A stretch of DNA of 64,000 nt from Cronobacter universalis NCTC 9529 (GCF_001277175.1 NZ_CP012258.1:65778-129777); one strand, 5' to 3'. Counted from the stretch's first letter, positions 30,801 to 39,429 are shown. Notes: generated by a model from the letters alone, not told the origin. Numbers and translations: made by a program.

Positions 30801-31555
30801 GCATCCGCGCGGAAAACATCAGCTGGTCGGCAGGCAAAAAACGCATCGTGAATAACGTGTCGCTGAGCGTGCCGACCGGGCAGACGCTCGGCCTGCTCGG
30901 CCCCAACGGCTCCGGGAAATCGTCGCTGCTGCGCATTCTCGCCGGGCTTCGCCGCCCGGATGCGGGCAGAGTGCTGCTGGATGAGGGCGATATCGCGCGG
31001 TTGTCCAGGAAAAAGCTGGCGCAGCGCGTGGCGTTCGTTGAACAGCACGCGATGACCGACGCCAACATTCGCGTGCGCGACGTGGTGAAGCTTGGGCGGA
31101 TCCCGCACCATTCGCCGCTCTCGTCCTGGACTCACCAGGATGACGAAATAGTGCGCCAGGCGCTGGAGCGCGTGGACATGTTCGACCGTCGCGACGACGG
31201 ATGGCAGCATCTTTCCGGCGGCGAGCGGCAGCGCGTACATATCGCCCGCGCGCTGGCGCAGTCGCCCGGCGAGATTCTGCTGGATGAGCCGACCAACCAT
31301 CTCGATATTCATCACCAGATGCACCTGATGCGCCTCATCAGCGAGCTGCCGGTGACGAGCATTGTGGCGCTGCACGATCTCAACCACGCCGCGATGTTCT
31401 GCGATGCGCTGATTGTGATGCAGGGCGGCCAGGTGGTGGCGAGCGGCACGCCGGATGAGGTGCTGACGGAGGCGATGCTGCGCCAGGTCTTCAAGGTGGA
31501 TGCGCGTATTGAGGTTTCACCCCATCACGGCAAGAAGCACATCCACTTTGTGTAA
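30797..31555 (+). CDS. Iron-siderophore ABC transporter ATP-binding protein
   Basis: The 252-residue ATPase has Walker A GPNGSGKSS, a Q-loop in VAFVEQHA, the signature LSGGERQRV, Walker B ILLDEPT and the switch histidine in VALHDLNHA. It is of the FecE/BtuD class and energises uptake through the adjacent permease. A bidirectional terminator follows the stop. Confidence 0.94.
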   Translation: MSIRAENISWSAGKKRIVNNVSLSVPTGQTLGLLGPNGSGKSSLLRILAGLRRPDAGRVLLDEGDIARLSRKKLAQRVAFVEQHAMTDANIRVRDVVKLGRIPHHSPLSSWTHQDDEIVRQALERVDMFDRRDDGWQHLSGGERQRVHIARALAQSPGEILLDEPTNHLDIHHQMHLMRLISELPVTSIVALHDLNHAAMFCDALIVMQGGQVVASGTPDEVLTEAMLRQVFKVDARIEVSPHHGKKHIHFV

Positions 31556-31571
31556 CCAGAAACCGTAACGT

Positions 31572-31602
31572 AAAACGGCCCCGTAAAGGGGCCGTTTTGT
31601 TT
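31572..31602 (+). terminator. Bidirectional terminator between the ABC operon and ymjA
   Basis: AAAACGGCCCC (31572-31582) pairs with GGGGCCGTTTT (31588-31598), followed by gtttt. The A/T-rich ends make it usable from both converging sides. Confidence 0.92.
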
Positions 31603-31621
31603 TCGCAGAGGCGCAGGGACG

Positions 31622-31867
31622 TTACTCGTTGCCCCACTGATTCAGGAAGTTCGCAATCTCATCGATATGCGCTTCAGGGATCCCCGCTTCGCGGGCCATC
31701 TCATGCTGCGCTTCTTCGCTGATCTCTTCGTTGTTCATCAGTCGGGTGATTAACAGCTGAAAGTAGTGCGCCAGGCGATCGCGCTCCGCATCGCTTACCG
31801 GCAGCTCTGTTTCCGTCGCGTACTCGTCAGCGATGTCATAAAACTTGATAGGAATATCATTACTCAT
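31622..31867 (-). CDS. ymjA: YmjA family small acidic protein (DUF2543)
   Basis: The 81-residue protein matches E. coli YmjA closely, including [28 protein letters not shown] and the end FLNQWGNE. It is acidic and helical; no function is established. Start and length agree with the family. It is monocistronic, opposite the ABC operon. Confidence 0.92.
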   Translation of the reverse strand: MSNDIPIKFYDIADEYATETELPVSDAERDRLAHYFQLLITRLMNNEEISEEAQHEMAREAGIPEAHIDEIANFLNQWGNE

Positions 31868-31983
31868 AGGGCGTTCCTGATGGTGGTGTTTATGCCTGTC
31901 AGTACAGGGCGTTATGAGTAAGATAGTACCATTTCTGGCTGCGCGCTGGCGCGGAAAATGGCGAAGCGGGGTCAGTAATAATC

Positions 31984-32505
31984 TTACAAATCGCGATTGA
32001 CCTTCATGCCCTGAGCAAGCGTTTGTTCGGAAATCATTTCAAAAAATGCTGTAAATGTGTCGCTTAGCCTGTAAAGGTTTCCGCACTCATCTTGCTCGGG
32101 TATTTCAAACTGTTGAAGGGTATCTTCCGCATGCAGATGCGTTCTGTCCCAGTAAAACAGGCCTTTCTGGTGTTCCCCATTCAGCAGCAAAAAATAGTTG
32201 CCGCCCGGATCGTCGCCGATGATTAATTTGCTGTCGATAAAATCCAGTTCGCTTAATAGCTCATCGTTATTATAAATGACATCATAATAATCGTTTTTCG
32301 TTTGCATCCCAAACAGGGCATTAAAAGCAATCGCGCCCTCATCGACACCGCGATACGCTAAATTACAGTAATCCGGGCTTTTAACCACAAAGCCATTATT
32401 TAACAGAAGGAACGTTTTATAATCTTCTGGCAAGCTGATGCGGTATGTCTTTTCCAGGCGCTGGATGTCGGCTTCTGTAATCATTTTCCCACAGGAGACT
32501 GGCAT
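31984..32505 (-). CDS. SMI1/KNR4 (SUKH) family protein, probable immunity protein
   Basis: The 173-residue protein has SUKH features: [24 protein letters not shown] at the N-terminus with the conserved LPEDY, LLLNNGF, a middle [11 protein letters not shown] and [12 protein letters not shown] proteins are common immunity proteins against polymorphic toxins (Rhs, CdiA, type VI cargo). No toxin gene is adjacent. The sequence is lower in GC than its neighbours. aaggaaaaacc precedes ATG. It is probably an orphan immunity gene. Confidence 0.78.
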   Translation of the reverse strand: MPVSCGKMITEADIQRLEKTYRISLPEDYKTFLLLNNGFVVKSPDYCNLAYRGVDEGAIAFNALFGMQTKNDYYDVIYNNDELLSELDFIDSKLIIGDDPGGNYFLLLNGEHQKGLFYWDRTHLHAEDTLQQFEIPEQDECGNLYRLSDTFTAFFEMISEQTLAQGMKVNRDL

Positions 32506-32608
32506 GGTTTTTCCTTCTCTGAATTAGGGTTACTGGCAGAGTCAATCTACCAGGAAAGATTTTATCTTGACGGATAAAAATAATTTCACGCCAGATAGCT
32601 TTAAAATA

Positions 32609-32998
32609 CTATAAAAATGCCGTTTCGCTACTGCCTGTTTTCATCAACTGCAACCCATTGAATTTCAATCCCAATCCGTGTTCGGGATCCACATCGACAG
32701 AAAACATAAATCCAAAGCTTTTTTCCGTCTCGGGAGAAAGATAAATTTTTATCAGGAGCAGATTTTTTGCAGCGCAACCATACACTCGCTGACAGTATTC
32801 CCTGGCTTCCTCAGTAATCTTCACAAGAAAACTATTTTGCTTCTCAATAAGAAAATCAATATCAGCTTGGTATTTTTTATCGACTGTATCAGCATCCAGA
32901 TTTATGCACTGGACAGGGCTTTCGCCGAACGCCGACAACACCAGGTCAACGGAAATTCCTTCATCATCCTCATAAAATGTCAGTTCTGGAGCTGCCAT
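32609..32998 (-). CDS. Uncharacterised acidic protein, possible second orphan immunity gene
   Basis: The 129-residue protein (MAAPELTFYEDDEGISVDL...) is acidic, soluble, without signal peptide or membrane helix, and rich in alternating beta/alpha segments. Its size, composition and position beside a SUKH protein fit an immunity protein (DUF6985/DUF2004-like folds come to mind), but no family is firmly recognised. A moderate Shine-Dalgarno-like gaaaggcat sequence lies before ATG. AT content is raised across both genes. Confidence 0.55.
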   Translation of the reverse strand: MAAPELTFYEDDEGISVDLVLSAFGESPVQCINLDADTVDKKYQADIDFLIEKQNSFLVKITEEAREYCQRVYGCAAKNLLLIKIYLSPETEKSFGFMFSVDVDPEHGLGLKFNGLQLMKTGSSETAFL

Positions 32999-33326
32999 AA
33001 AATGCCTTTCTCTTTATCGTTTACGCTGTTGATAAGCGCAGGACCCGGATTTGTGATAAACGTTTCATAGTAAGCATCACACGGAGAAGAGTGGCAACTG
33101 AAAACCTGAAATTATCGGCCATAATATATATATTTAACATAAGATAGATTGCGCGCACTAATAAAAAACCCTTTGCGCGCCGCCACATCTCCCTCCAGAC
33201 CGTAACATTCGCCTGCCATTTACGATACACTTGCGCCACTTTTCATTCCCGCTGTCTATGCAACCACATGGCGTCGCCAGCCGGTACAAACGCCAAAACA
33301 CCGCGGGAAAACAAACCGGAGAGATC

Positions 33327-33587
33327 ATGCTTGAAAAACTGCGTACCCGTGACGGGAAAAAATTTCTGACGGCGCTGGTGATCGTCTTCATCACCGTACT
33401 GACGGTCGTCTCCCGCGTCACGTTTGAAGGTGTTGAAGAGCAGTACAACATGCCGATGGAGCACTGGAGCGCGTCGATGTTTATCATACAGGGCGCGTGG
33501 GTGCTGATTTACAGCGTGCCGTTCTCGTTTATCATCTCGCTTCCCTTCGCGTTCTACTTTCTGGGGCCAAAGGACGATCGCGGCTGA
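33327..33587 (+). CDS. Small two-helix membrane protein (possibly DUF2534)
   Basis: The 86-residue protein has two membrane helices (about 13-31 and 50-77) linked by FEGVEEQYNMPMEHWSASM. It ends in the short hydrophilic GPKDDRG. The start at 33327 is supported by ccggagagatc. It resembles small enterobacterial inner-membrane proteins annotated as DUF2534, without known function. The DUF assignment is from memory and uncertain. Confidence 0.65.
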   Translation: MLEKLRTRDGKKFLTALVIVFITVLTVVSRVTFEGVEEQYNMPMEHWSASMFIIQGAWVLIYSVPFSFIISLPFAFYFLGPKDDRG

Positions 33588-33700
33588 GTTTGCGTTCGGG
33601 CGGGTTTTATTGCCGCGCTGAATGGACTGGCGCGAATTGTCATGATCATTTTACAAAACAGCGCTTGCCCGATAACCGGGCGCTCACTATTCTTTTGCCG

Positions 33701-34090
33701 ATGATAACGACCGCAGGCTCCGCTTACACAAAAAACCGGCAACTGAAAGCAACCCTGCTTTTGGTCATTGCCTGTTGCGTGATGCTGATTTGCCTGACCC
33801 AGCGCGCCAGCATTCTGCACCAGATGCAGGTCAAAGCGGCCGCGCTCAGTCTCAGCGCGCCAGACAGCGGCCCGGAGGCGACCACGCCGTCGCTCTCCCC
33901 CTGTGAACTCAGCGCGCACTCGCTGCTTGCCGCGCAGCCGCTCCACTTCGACACTATCCTTCTCTGGCCCGGCCTGCTGGTTATCCTGCTTGCCGTGCTG
34001 ATCGCGGTGAACGTCCGCGCCCTGCCGGATGCGATCCCCCGCCCTCCACAACGGCGAATACACCTTAAAAACTGCGTGTTCCGTGAATGA
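33701..34090 (+). CDS. scsA: ScsA-like copper-sensitivity suppressor, membrane protein
   Basis: The 129-residue protein has one N-terminal membrane helix (about 14-30, ATLLLVIACCVMLIC), a short periplasmic part (including PSLSPCELSAHSLL) and a second helix (about 88-105, ILLWPGLLVILLAVLIAV). It resembles ScsA of the Salmonella scsABCD copper/redox operon, and the next gene has ScsB domains. The upstream extension to 33497 in the same frame overlaps the preceding gene and is not used. The Shine-Dalgarno sequence is poor, so the exact start is uncertain. Confidence 0.65.
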   Translation: MITTAGSAYTKNRQLKATLLLVIACCVMLICLTQRASILHQMQVKAAALSLSAPDSGPEATTPSLSPCELSAHSLLAAQPLHFDTILLWPGLLVILLAVLIAVNVRALPDAIPRPPQRRIHLKNCVFRE

Positions 34091-34136
34091 CTGACCGGGT
34101 TCGTCCTGTTCGGTTAATTATTCATGGAGAAAACAG

Positions 34137-34979
34137 ATGAAAATGCTTTTCAGGAGCCTGTGGCTTCTGGTGCTTAGCGTGTCTGCGGCCTGGGCTGCGG
34201 ACAGCGGCTGGCTGCCACCGGCGCAGCCTTCACATGCCCATATTCAGCTACGCAGCGGCGCGCCCGCCGACGGCAAAGTGCGTCTGCTGCTGGCTATCAC
34301 GCTCGATAAAGGCTGGAAAACCTACTGGCGCACGCCCGGGGACGGCGGGTTCCGGCCCGTTATCGACTGGTCAACACCAGCGCAGACCACCTGGCACTGG
34401 CCGCAACCGGCGCTGTTTGCCGATAAACCTGACAACGTGTCGCTTTCGGTTCCGCAACTGGAAACGGACGGCGACACGCTCACGGCGCATTTCACGGCCC
34501 TCAACGATCGTGGCGAGCCTGCGGACGCCCACCGTATTCAGGCGGTTTCGCTGGTCCTCAGTAGTGGGGCCACCAGCCAGCAGATGACGGTAAAACCTGA
34601 CGGCGCGCCGCTGTTCTGGCAGGCCGTCGCGGTGGCGCTGCTCGGCGGGCATAAACGGGTGCTGGTGGATATCACCGCGGACTGGTGCCGGAACTGTAAG
34701 GTCAATGAAGTCATGGTACTGCGCCGCCCGGATGTTGTAAAAGCGCTGCAACAGAGTGACGTTGTGCTGCTACAGGGCAACTGGAGCAAGCCATCTTCGG
34801 AAATTGAAACATTTTTGCGCCGCCACGGCGCAGGCGGCATTCCGTTTAACGCCGTTTTCGGCACCACGACACCTGATGGCGAGGCGCTCTCTTCGCTGCT
34901 GAATAAAACGGAACTGCTGGGCGCGCTGGATAACGCCGGCGCAGCCCTCTCTCAGACGATGAATAAGGACAGACAATGA
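34137..34979 (+). CDS. scsB: ScsB-like protein lacking the DsbD-type membrane domain
   Basis: The 280-residue product has a signal peptide (cleavage near AWA-AD). A ScsB/DsbD N-terminal segment follows (KVRLLLAITLDKGWKTYWRTPGDGG, about 47-71), then the later part of that domain (DTLTAHFTALNDRGEP), then FWQAVAVALLGG, which looks like the beginning of the first DsbD-type helix. It jumps directly to the thioredoxin-like domain (VLVDITADWCRNCKVNE, C184 and C187). Full ScsB proteins are about 600 residues with an eight-helix electron-transfer domain in between; here it is missing, in frame, near 34649/34650. A shorter gap is suspected near 34418. The ATGA overlap couples it to dsbG. Confidence 0.75.
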   Translation: MKMLFRSLWLLVLSVSAAWAADSGWLPPAQPSHAHIQLRSGAPADGKVRLLLAITLDKGWKTYWRTPGDGGFRPVIDWSTPAQTTWHWPQPALFADKPDNVSLSVPQLETDGDTLTAHFTALNDRGEPADAHRIQAVSLVLSSGATSQQMTVKPDGAPLFWQAVAVALLGGHKRVLVDITADWCRNCKVNEVMVLRRPDVVKALQQSDVVLLQGNWSKPSSEIETFLRRHGAGGIPFNAVFGTTTPDGEALSSLLNKTELLGALDNAGAALSQTMNKDRQ

Positions 34980-35725
34980 AAAAGTTACTGATGGCGGGCG
35001 CGCTGCTCGCCGCGTTCCATGCGCAGGCTGATGATTTACCGGAGCCAGTAAAACAGATGGAGAAACAGGGCATTACGATTATCAAACCTTTCACCGCGCC
35101 GGGCGGCGTTCAGGCGTGGCTTGGTAAATATCAGGACACCGGCGTGACGCTCTACCTGACGCCGGACAAAAAGCATGTCATCACCGGCTATATGTATGAC
35201 GCGCAGGGCAATAATCTCAGCGAAAAGCTGATTAACGACGAGCTGTACATCCCGGCGGGCCGCGAAATGTGGAAAACGCTGGATCAGGCGAAGGGCATTC
35301 AGGAAGGCAGCGAGCAGGCCGCCTGCAAGGTAGTGGTGTTCGCCGATCCGTTCTGCCCTTACTGCCATAAGTTCTGGGAGCAGGCGCAGCCGTATCTCAA
35401 AGATAAGAGCATCAGCCTGAAAACGCTGCTGGTAGGCGTGATCCGCCCGGAGAGCGGGCGCTATGCCGCGGCGGTGCTGGCCTCCGACGACCCGCAAAAA
35501 ACCTGGCAGGATCTTGAAAGCTCAGCCGGTAAGACCAAACCGGCGCTGCCGGAGAAAACCTCCCCCACGGCTTTTAAGCAGATCCAGTATAACCAGCAGT
35601 TAATGGCGCAACTGGGCGCGAACGGGACGCCGGCCATTTACTATCTCAATAAAGACCGGCTGCTCCAGCAGATTGTCGGCCTGCCGAACGCGGAGCAGAT
35701 GGCCGATCTGGTGGCGTGTAAGTAA
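34976..35725 (+). CDS. dsbG: Thiol:disulfide interchange protein DsbG
   Basis: The 249-residue periplasmic protein has a signal peptide (MKKLLMAGALLAAFHAQA), the DsbC/DsbG dimerisation domain (EKQGITIIKPF, GYMYDAQGNNLSE) and a thioredoxin domain with active site CPYC (C127, C130) in FADPFCPYC, plus the cis-Pro loop NGTPAIYYL. It matches E. coli DsbG rather than ScsC. DsbG normally is kept reduced by DsbD and protects single cysteines from oxidation. Here it is cotranscribed with ScsA- and ScsB-like genes. Confidence 0.9.
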   Translation: MKKLLMAGALLAAFHAQADDLPEPVKQMEKQGITIIKPFTAPGGVQAWLGKYQDTGVTLYLTPDKKHVITGYMYDAQGNNLSEKLINDELYIPAGREMWKTLDQAKGIQEGSEQAACKVVVFADPFCPYCHKFWEQAQPYLKDKSISLKTLLVGVIRPESGRYAAAVLASDDPQKTWQDLESSAGKTKPALPEKTSPTAFKQIQYNQQLMAQLGANGTPAIYYLNKDRLLQQIVGLPNAEQMADLVACK

Positions 35726-35727
35726 TG

Positions 35728-35756
35728 AAAAAGGGCCGCCTTTACGGGTGGCCCTT
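35728..35756 (-). terminator. Terminator of the MocR-type gene
   Basis: On the minus strand, GGCCC...GGGCC pairs around a GTAAA-containing loop and is followed by TTTTT. It lies between the converging dsbG and MocR-type genes. Confidence 0.75.
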
Positions 35757-35786
35757 CACCGCAACGCTAAGCCCGGCTTCGTGGCG

Positions 35787-37121
35787 CTACAAATTCTCCT
35801 CATAAAGGATAGTTTCCCGGATCGTTTCGAGCGCCTTGCGCAGGGTCTCCAGCGGTAGAGAGCCGAGCGCGAGCCGTATCGCGTGGGGCGTATGGAATGA
35901 AGCGCTGAACGGCTCACCGGTGGACACCGAAATCTTTTTCTGCAGCAGTTTTTGCGCCACCTGCTCGGCCCGCACGCCTTCCCTGAGCGGCAGCCAGAGA
36001 AAATAGGACGACGGGTGGCTCATCACCTCCAGCGGGGCCAGCGCCTCTCTGGCGATACGCTGGCGCGTCCGCGCGTCGCGCCTTTTCAGCACTTCAAACC
36101 GGTTCGCCGTGCCGTCACGCAGCCAGTCGCATACCAGCGTCGTCATCAGCGCAGGCGTATTCCAGGCAGTGGCGCGAATGGTGCGCTCGAACGCGCTCAG
36201 ATATAGCGACGGACAGACCACCGCCCCCACGCGCAGGCCCGTCGCGATATTTTTGGAAAACCCCGTCACATACACCGTTCTTTCGGGCGCCAGCGCCGCG
36301 AGCGGCACCGGCGCGGGCTTAACCAGCCAGGCGTACGGCGCGTCTTCAATCAGCAACAGATCGTGCTGCCGGGCCATCGCCACCAGCGCGCGTCGCTGGC
36401 GCGGCGTCAGTACCCAGCCGAGAGGGTTATGCAGCGTCGGCATCGTGTAAACCGCCCGCACGCGACGCTTTTCGCAGAGCGCCTGCAACGCCGCGAGATC
36501 GGGCCCCTGCGGCGTGCACGGCACCGCCACCAGTTCAAGATGACAAAGTTGGGCGACCACTTTAAAACCAGGGTAAGTGAGCGCGTCCACCGCCACGACA
36601 TCGCCGGGCCGCAGCAGGCTCATTGCCGTCACGGCGAGGCCATGCTGCGCGCCGCTCACCACCAGCACATTCTCCGGCGCAGTATTCAGCCCTGTGCCCG
36701 CCAGATACGCGGCGATAGTCTCTCTGTCTTTCGCGCGCCCGGCGTGAGGCTGATAACGTAACAGCGCCTCGATATCCCCGGCCGAAGCAAGCTGGCGCAA
36801 CGCGTCGCGCAGCCGCTCTGCCTGCCCTGGCAGCGCGGGATAGTTAAAACTCAAATCCAGCGCATCGGCCGCCACGGCATGCTGATCGATACCCAGCCCC
36901 GGCGGCAGCGCGATATCCCGCACAAAAGTGCCCCGCCCCGTTTCACCGCTCACCAGCCCCATCGCCTCCAGCTCGGCGTAAACGCGCGTCGCCGTCGCAA
37001 GCGAGACATGGTGTTCGGCCGCCAGCCGCCGGTGCGTCGGCAGCTGAGCGCCTGCGATTAATTCGCCGCTGCGGATCGCCGCGGCATAGCGATCGACCAA
37101 GGTTTTGTAGCGCGCTTTCAC
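35787..37121 (-). CDS. MocR/PdxR-type regulator (GntR HTH fused to aminotransferase fold)
   Basis: The 444-residue protein has an N-terminal GntR winged helix (GAQLPTHRRLAAEHHVSLATATRVYAEL, about 24-52). A fold-type I aminotransferase domain follows, with the PLP-binding lysine in VTGFSKNIATGLRVGAV and NPLGWVLT upstream. MocR proteins sense PLP or amino-acid derivatives. The gene is divergent from an EamA exporter / DHDPS-like operon, with a palindromic operator candidate between them, which suggests it controls that operon. Confidence 0.92.
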   Translation of the reverse strand: MKARYKTLVDRYAAAIRSGELIAGAQLPTHRRLAAEHHVSLATATRVYAELEAMGLVSGETGRGTFVRDIALPPGLGIDQHAVAADALDLSFNYPALPGQAERLRDALRQLASAGDIEALLRYQPHAGRAKDRETIAAYLAGTGLNTAPENVLVVSGAQHGLAVTAMSLLRPGDVVAVDALTYPGFKVVAQLCHLELVAVPCTPQGPDLAALQALCEKRRVRAVYTMPTLHNPLGWVLTPRQRRALVAMARQHDLLLIEDAPYAWLVKPAPVPLAALAPERTVYVTGFSKNIATGLRVGAVVCPSLYLSAFERTIRATAWNTPALMTTLVCDWLRDGTANRFEVLKRRDARTRQRIAREALAPLEVMSHPSSYFLWLPLREGVRAEQVAQKLLQKKISVSTGEPFSASFHTPHAIRLALGSLPLETLRKALETIRETILYEENL

Positions 37122-37135
37122 AGCAATGTATCCAT

Positions 37136-37153
37136 GACAATATTTTGATTGTC
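37136..37153. promoter_or_regulatory. Palindromic operator candidate for the MocR regulator
   Basis: GACAAT-ATTTTG-ATTGTC is a perfect 6-6-6 dyad between the divergent starts. Confidence 0.6.
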
Positions 37154-37174
37154 CTGAATCTAGCGCTCTACACT
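37145..37174 (+). promoter_or_regulatory. Predicted promoter of the eamA-DHDPS operon
   Basis: TTGATT (37145-37150), an 18-nt spacer and TACACT (37169-37174). The -35 element overlaps the palindrome, so a bound regulator would compete with RNA polymerase or contact it. Confidence 0.5.
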
Positions 37175-37213
37175 GGCTGCCGTCAACGTGAGCGATCTGA
37201 TCAGGAGAGTGTT

Positions 37214-38092
37214 ATGGAAAATCCGCCCCGTCCGGGCCCGTGGGCAGGCTGGCTGAATGGCCTGCTGGGGGTTATTATTTTCAGCGGTTCGCTGCCGGCC
37301 ACGCGCGTCGCTGTGGTAGATTTCTCGCCGTTTTTTCTGACGTTCGCCCGCGCCACCATCGCGGGCGGCCTGGCGCTGCTGCTGATTATGTTGCGCCGGG
37401 AAACGCGCCCGACGCGACGACAGGCGGCGTCGCTTGCCATCGTCTGCGCAGGCGTGGTGGTGGGCTTTCCGCTGCTGACCGCGCTGGCGCTTCAGCATGT
37501 GACCTCCGCGCATTCGATGGTGTTTATCGGTCTGCTGCCGCTGGCGACGGCGCTCTTTGGCGTGCTGCGCGGCGGCGAACGCCCCCGTCCGATCTTCTGG
37601 GTTTTCTCGATACTGGGCAGCCTGCTGGTAGCGGGTTTTGCCCTCTCTGGCGATGTGCGGGTCTCGTTACAGGGCGACCTGCTGATGCTGGCCGCCGTGG
37701 CGTTGTGCGGGTTAGGGTATGCGGAAGGCGCGGCGTTGTCGCGCCAGCTCGGCGGCTGGCAGGTGATCGGCTGGGCGCTGATCCTCGCGCTGCCGCTGAT
37801 GCTGTGCGCCGCCTGGGTGACGCGGCCCGCCACGTTCAGCGCGGTGGCGCCTGCCGCCTGGGTGTCGCTGGGATATGTGTCGCTGTTCAGTATGCTGGTC
37901 GGCTTTATATTCTGGTACCGGGGGCTTGCCGCGGGCGGGATCGCCGCCGTCGGGCAGCTTCAGCTCTTACAGCCGTTTCTCGGCCTCGCGCTCGCCGCGA
38001 CGCTGCTTAATGAACATGTCAGCCCGCTGATGCTGGCCGTGACGCTGGGGGTGATCCTCTGCGTGGCGGGCTCGAAGAAATTCGCGCGCTGA
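37214..38092 (+). CDS. EamA/DMT-family transporter
   Basis: The 292-residue protein has ten helices in two EamA repeats (first repeat with SGSLPATRVAVVDFSPFFLTF, second with GFIFWYRGLAAGGIAAVGQ). DMT-family proteins export amino acids or metabolites. The start ATG has aggagag 6 nt upstream; an upstream in-frame ATG (37145) lies inside the promoter and is rejected. It is cotranscribed with a DHDPS-like gene 24 bp downstream and probably regulated by the divergent MocR protein. Confidence 0.88.
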   Translation: MENPPRPGPWAGWLNGLLGVIIFSGSLPATRVAVVDFSPFFLTFARATIAGGLALLLIMLRRETRPTRRQAASLAIVCAGVVVGFPLLTALALQHVTSAHSMVFIGLLPLATALFGVLRGGERPRPIFWVFSILGSLLVAGFALSGDVRVSLQGDLLMLAAVALCGLGYAEGAALSRQLGGWQVIGWALILALPLMLCAAWVTRPATFSAVAPAAWVSLGYVSLFSMLVGFIFWYRGLAAGGIAAVGQLQLLQPFLGLALAATLLNEHVSPLMLAVTLGVILCVAGSKKFAR

Positions 38093-38116
38093 TGGGCGCT
38101 TTAATAAGGAAATACC

Positions 38117-39004
38117 ATGTTTAAGGGTCTCGCCGCTTTTCCGCTGACGCCGCTTATTAACGGCAAGCCGCATGAAAAAACTTTTGTGTCGCTGATTGAA
38201 AATCTGACGGCGGCGCAGGTGGATATTATTGCCCCGCTCGGCTCCACCGGCAGCTACGCCTACCTTTCCCGTGAGCAACGCGCCCGCATCACGGCGCTGA
38301 CGACGGACGCGGCAGGCGACATTCCGGTTATTACCAGCATCGGCGCGCTGCGTCTGGAGGAGATGCTGGATCTCGCCGATGACGCCCAGCGCGCCGGCGT
38401 GCGTGGGCTGCTGGTCTCGCCGCTCTCCTATCAGCCGCTCAGCCAGGAAGAGGCATACCGGCTCTATGAGCGTGTCGCGCACGCGGTTTCGGTACCGCTG
38501 TGCATTTATGATAATCCGGCCACCACGGGCTTCACCTTTACCCGGGAGTTACTCTGCGCCGTGGCGCGCCTGCCCAATATCGGCTCGATTAAACTCAGCC
38601 CGTTCAGCGATGCCGCCCAGGCGGCCGCGAAAATCCCCGCCCTGCGTCGCGAGATCCCCGCCACCGTCACCCTGGGCACCAGCGGCGATCCGCAGGCCGC
38701 CGGGGCGCTGCTGGCCGGGGCCGACGTGTTCTATTCGGTCGCCGCCGGGCTCTGGCCACGCGATATCCGCGCGCTGACTGACGCCGCGCTGGCGGGCGAC
38801 GAGACTCAGGCCGCCGCGCTCAATGAGAAGTTTGAGCCGCTGTGGGCCTTGTTTCGCCGTTACGGCAGTTTGCGGGTGATCGCGGCGGCCGCGGAGCTGT
38901 CCGGGCGCGCCGCCGCGCCCTGCCTGCCGGAGCCGCTGCTGAGCCTGCAGGGCGAGGCGCGCGCGCAACTGCAGACGGCGCTGGCGCAACGGGACTATCG
39001 CTGA
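38117..39004 (+). CDS. Dihydrodipicolinate synthase/NAL family aldolase
   Basis: The 295-residue protein is a class I aldolase of the DapA/NanA family. It has GSTGSYAYLSREQR in place of the DapA GTTGE motif, the catalytic tyrosine in YDNPATTG and the Schiff-base lysine in IGSIKLSPF. It is not the housekeeping DapA. It probably cleaves or forms a 2-oxo acid related to the compound handled by the neighbouring exporter; the substrate is unknown. taaggaaatacc precedes ATG. Confidence 0.85.
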   Translation: MFKGLAAFPLTPLINGKPHEKTFVSLIENLTAAQVDIIAPLGSTGSYAYLSREQRARITALTTDAAGDIPVITSIGALRLEEMLDLADDAQRAGVRGLLVSPLSYQPLSQEEAYRLYERVAHAVSVPLCIYDNPATTGFTFTRELLCAVARLPNIGSIKLSPFSDAAQAAAKIPALRREIPATVTLGTSGDPQAAGALLAGADVFYSVAAGLWPRDIRALTDAALAGDETQAAALNEKFEPLWALFRRYGSLRVIAAAAELSGRAAAPCLPEPLLSLQGEARAQLQTALAQRDYR

Positions 39005-39012
39005 GTCGTCAG

Positions 39013-39036
39013 ACATATTCGTAAAAAAGAATATGT
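39013..39036. promoter_or_regulatory. ArsR operator candidate
   Basis: ACATATTC-GTAAAAAA-GAATATGT is a perfect 8-bp inverted repeat immediately upstream of arsR, containing the TTATTGAC-like promoter region at its right edge (ttattgac 39037-39044). Confidence 0.75.
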
Positions 39037-39093
39037 TATTGACGCCACACGTTGAGCGATCCACACTGCCCTCCACGATTCAGGGAGGGCTAC

Positions 39094-39429
39094 ATGACGT
39101 CATTCACACCGCTACAGCTGTTTAAACTGCTCGCTGACGACACCCGGCTGCATCTGACGCTGCTGCTGCGCGCCCAGGGCGAGCTGTGCGTTTGCGAGCT
39201 TTCGGCCACGTTAAACCTCTCCCAGCCCAAGATCTCCCGTCACCTGGCGTTGCTGCGCGACAGCGGTCTTCTCTGCGATCGCCGCGACGGCAAATGGATC
39301 CACTACCGGCTTTCGCCGCACATGCCCGCCTGGGCTGCCGCAGTGATTGAGCAGGCGTTTTTATGCCAGCGGGAGAGCATCGCGTCTCTGGTCGCGCAGA
39401 GCGCATCACACGACAGACGTTGCGGCTAA
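39094..39429 (+). CDS. arsR: Arsenical resistance repressor
   Basis: The 111-residue winged-helix protein has the arsenite-binding motif ELCVCEL in helix 3 and the recognition helix sequence NLSQPKISRHLALLRDSGLL. ArsR dissociates from its operator on binding As(III) or Sb(III). gggaggg sits before the ATG at 39094; an upstream in-frame start (39052) would lie in the promoter. It is the first gene of an arsRBC operon. Confidence 0.95.
   Translation: MTSFTPLQLFKLLADDTRLHLTLLLRAQGELCVCELSATLNLSQPKISRHLALLRDSGLLCDRRDGKWIHYRLSPHMPAWAAAVIEQAFLCQRESIASLVAQSASHDRRCG

Noticed and set aside
34976..35725. Naming the third gene of the redox cluster scsC
   Set aside because: The dimerisation domain, length and CPYC context match DsbG closely; ScsC proteins differ.
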